Origin: Paludibacteraceae bacterium
Lineage (GTDB): Bacteria > Bacteroidota > Bacteroidia > Bacteroidales > Paludibacteraceae
NCBI GenBank assembly: GCA_017551025.1
Contig: JAFZNG010000029.1
Span: forward strand, 1-61,445
Direction: 5' to 3'
DNA length: 61,445 nucleotides
Both the position numbers and the translations under genes were made by a program. The notes below the pieces were generated by a model. That model was not told the origin of the DNA. It searched no databases and saw only the letters and a program-made list of their open reading frames with translations. Each line of letters starts with the position of its first letter. The first letter of the stretch is position 1. Shown in pieces: positions 61,436-61,445 of this stretch.

Positions 61436-61445
61436 TAGACCGGTA

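Overview
The window is a chromosomal segment from a member of the Bacteroidales (phylum Bacteroidota). Evidence: the gene order tuf - tRNA-Trp - secE - nusG - rplKAJL - rpoBC, Bacteroidota-type promoters (TTTG at -33, TAnnTTTG at -7), and several families typical of the order (DUF4924, DUF6169, MBG/YDG and GLUG repeat surface proteins, Fib_succ_major, DUF3791/DUF3990). Genus cannot be assigned by eye. The window opens inside tuf and closes just after a VapE-type gene.

Bases 1-12,900 are the translation/transcription cluster, closed by a membrane-anchored, apparently degenerate PP2C-like protein 3 bp behind rpoC. Bases 12,889-16,200 (minus strand) are recA - FAD oxidoreductase - tcdA behind a clear promoter with an inverted repeat. 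Bases 16,400-19,800 hold poorly characterised genes: a putative lipoprotein, a CsgG-like/Fib_succ_major protein, a 44-residue acidic ORF, a hairpin-forming 171-bp element, and a 43-residue ORF translationally coupled to a DUF6169 gene. Bases 19,834-26,830 are housekeeping: tRNA-Gln - rplY - pth - hslR - DUF4924 - nth, then murI, uvrB, rplS and rpsO. Two secreted esterases follow.

Bases 28,800-45,460 are a surface-protein island. Three very large secreted mosaic proteins (2188, 1349 and 1455 residues) are each preceded by a 40-45 residue microprotein, two of which are near-identical paralogues. A RhuM-family gene sits between the third microprotein and the third large protein. The large proteins share near-identical modules, and one carries three tandem 489-bp repeats.

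Bases 45,500-59,600 are accessory: a STAND-type ATPase, a PfkB sugar kinase, lipoproteins, an AbiE-like toxin-antitoxin pair, a YqaE/Pmp3 microprotein, and two DUF3791 operons. In one of these the middle DUF3990 gene has shrunk to a five-codon remnant that keeps both ATGA overlaps. A nine-gene run (51,611-58,489) reuses a few modules in different combinations: TIR, zinc ribbon, DUF805 and a shared C-terminal domain found in a lipoprotein. I regard this run and the microprotein/adhesin triads as the best candidates for undescribed systems. The final 1.8 kb (promoter, palindromic leader, small basic protein, VapE-like NTPase) looks like the start of a mobile element.

Two genome-wide habits are visible. 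Fifteen promoters share one strict layout: a TTTG-like -33 element, 20 bp, then GTAnYTTTG. Many gaps and some protein linkers are built of short near-tandem 7-14 nt phrases.
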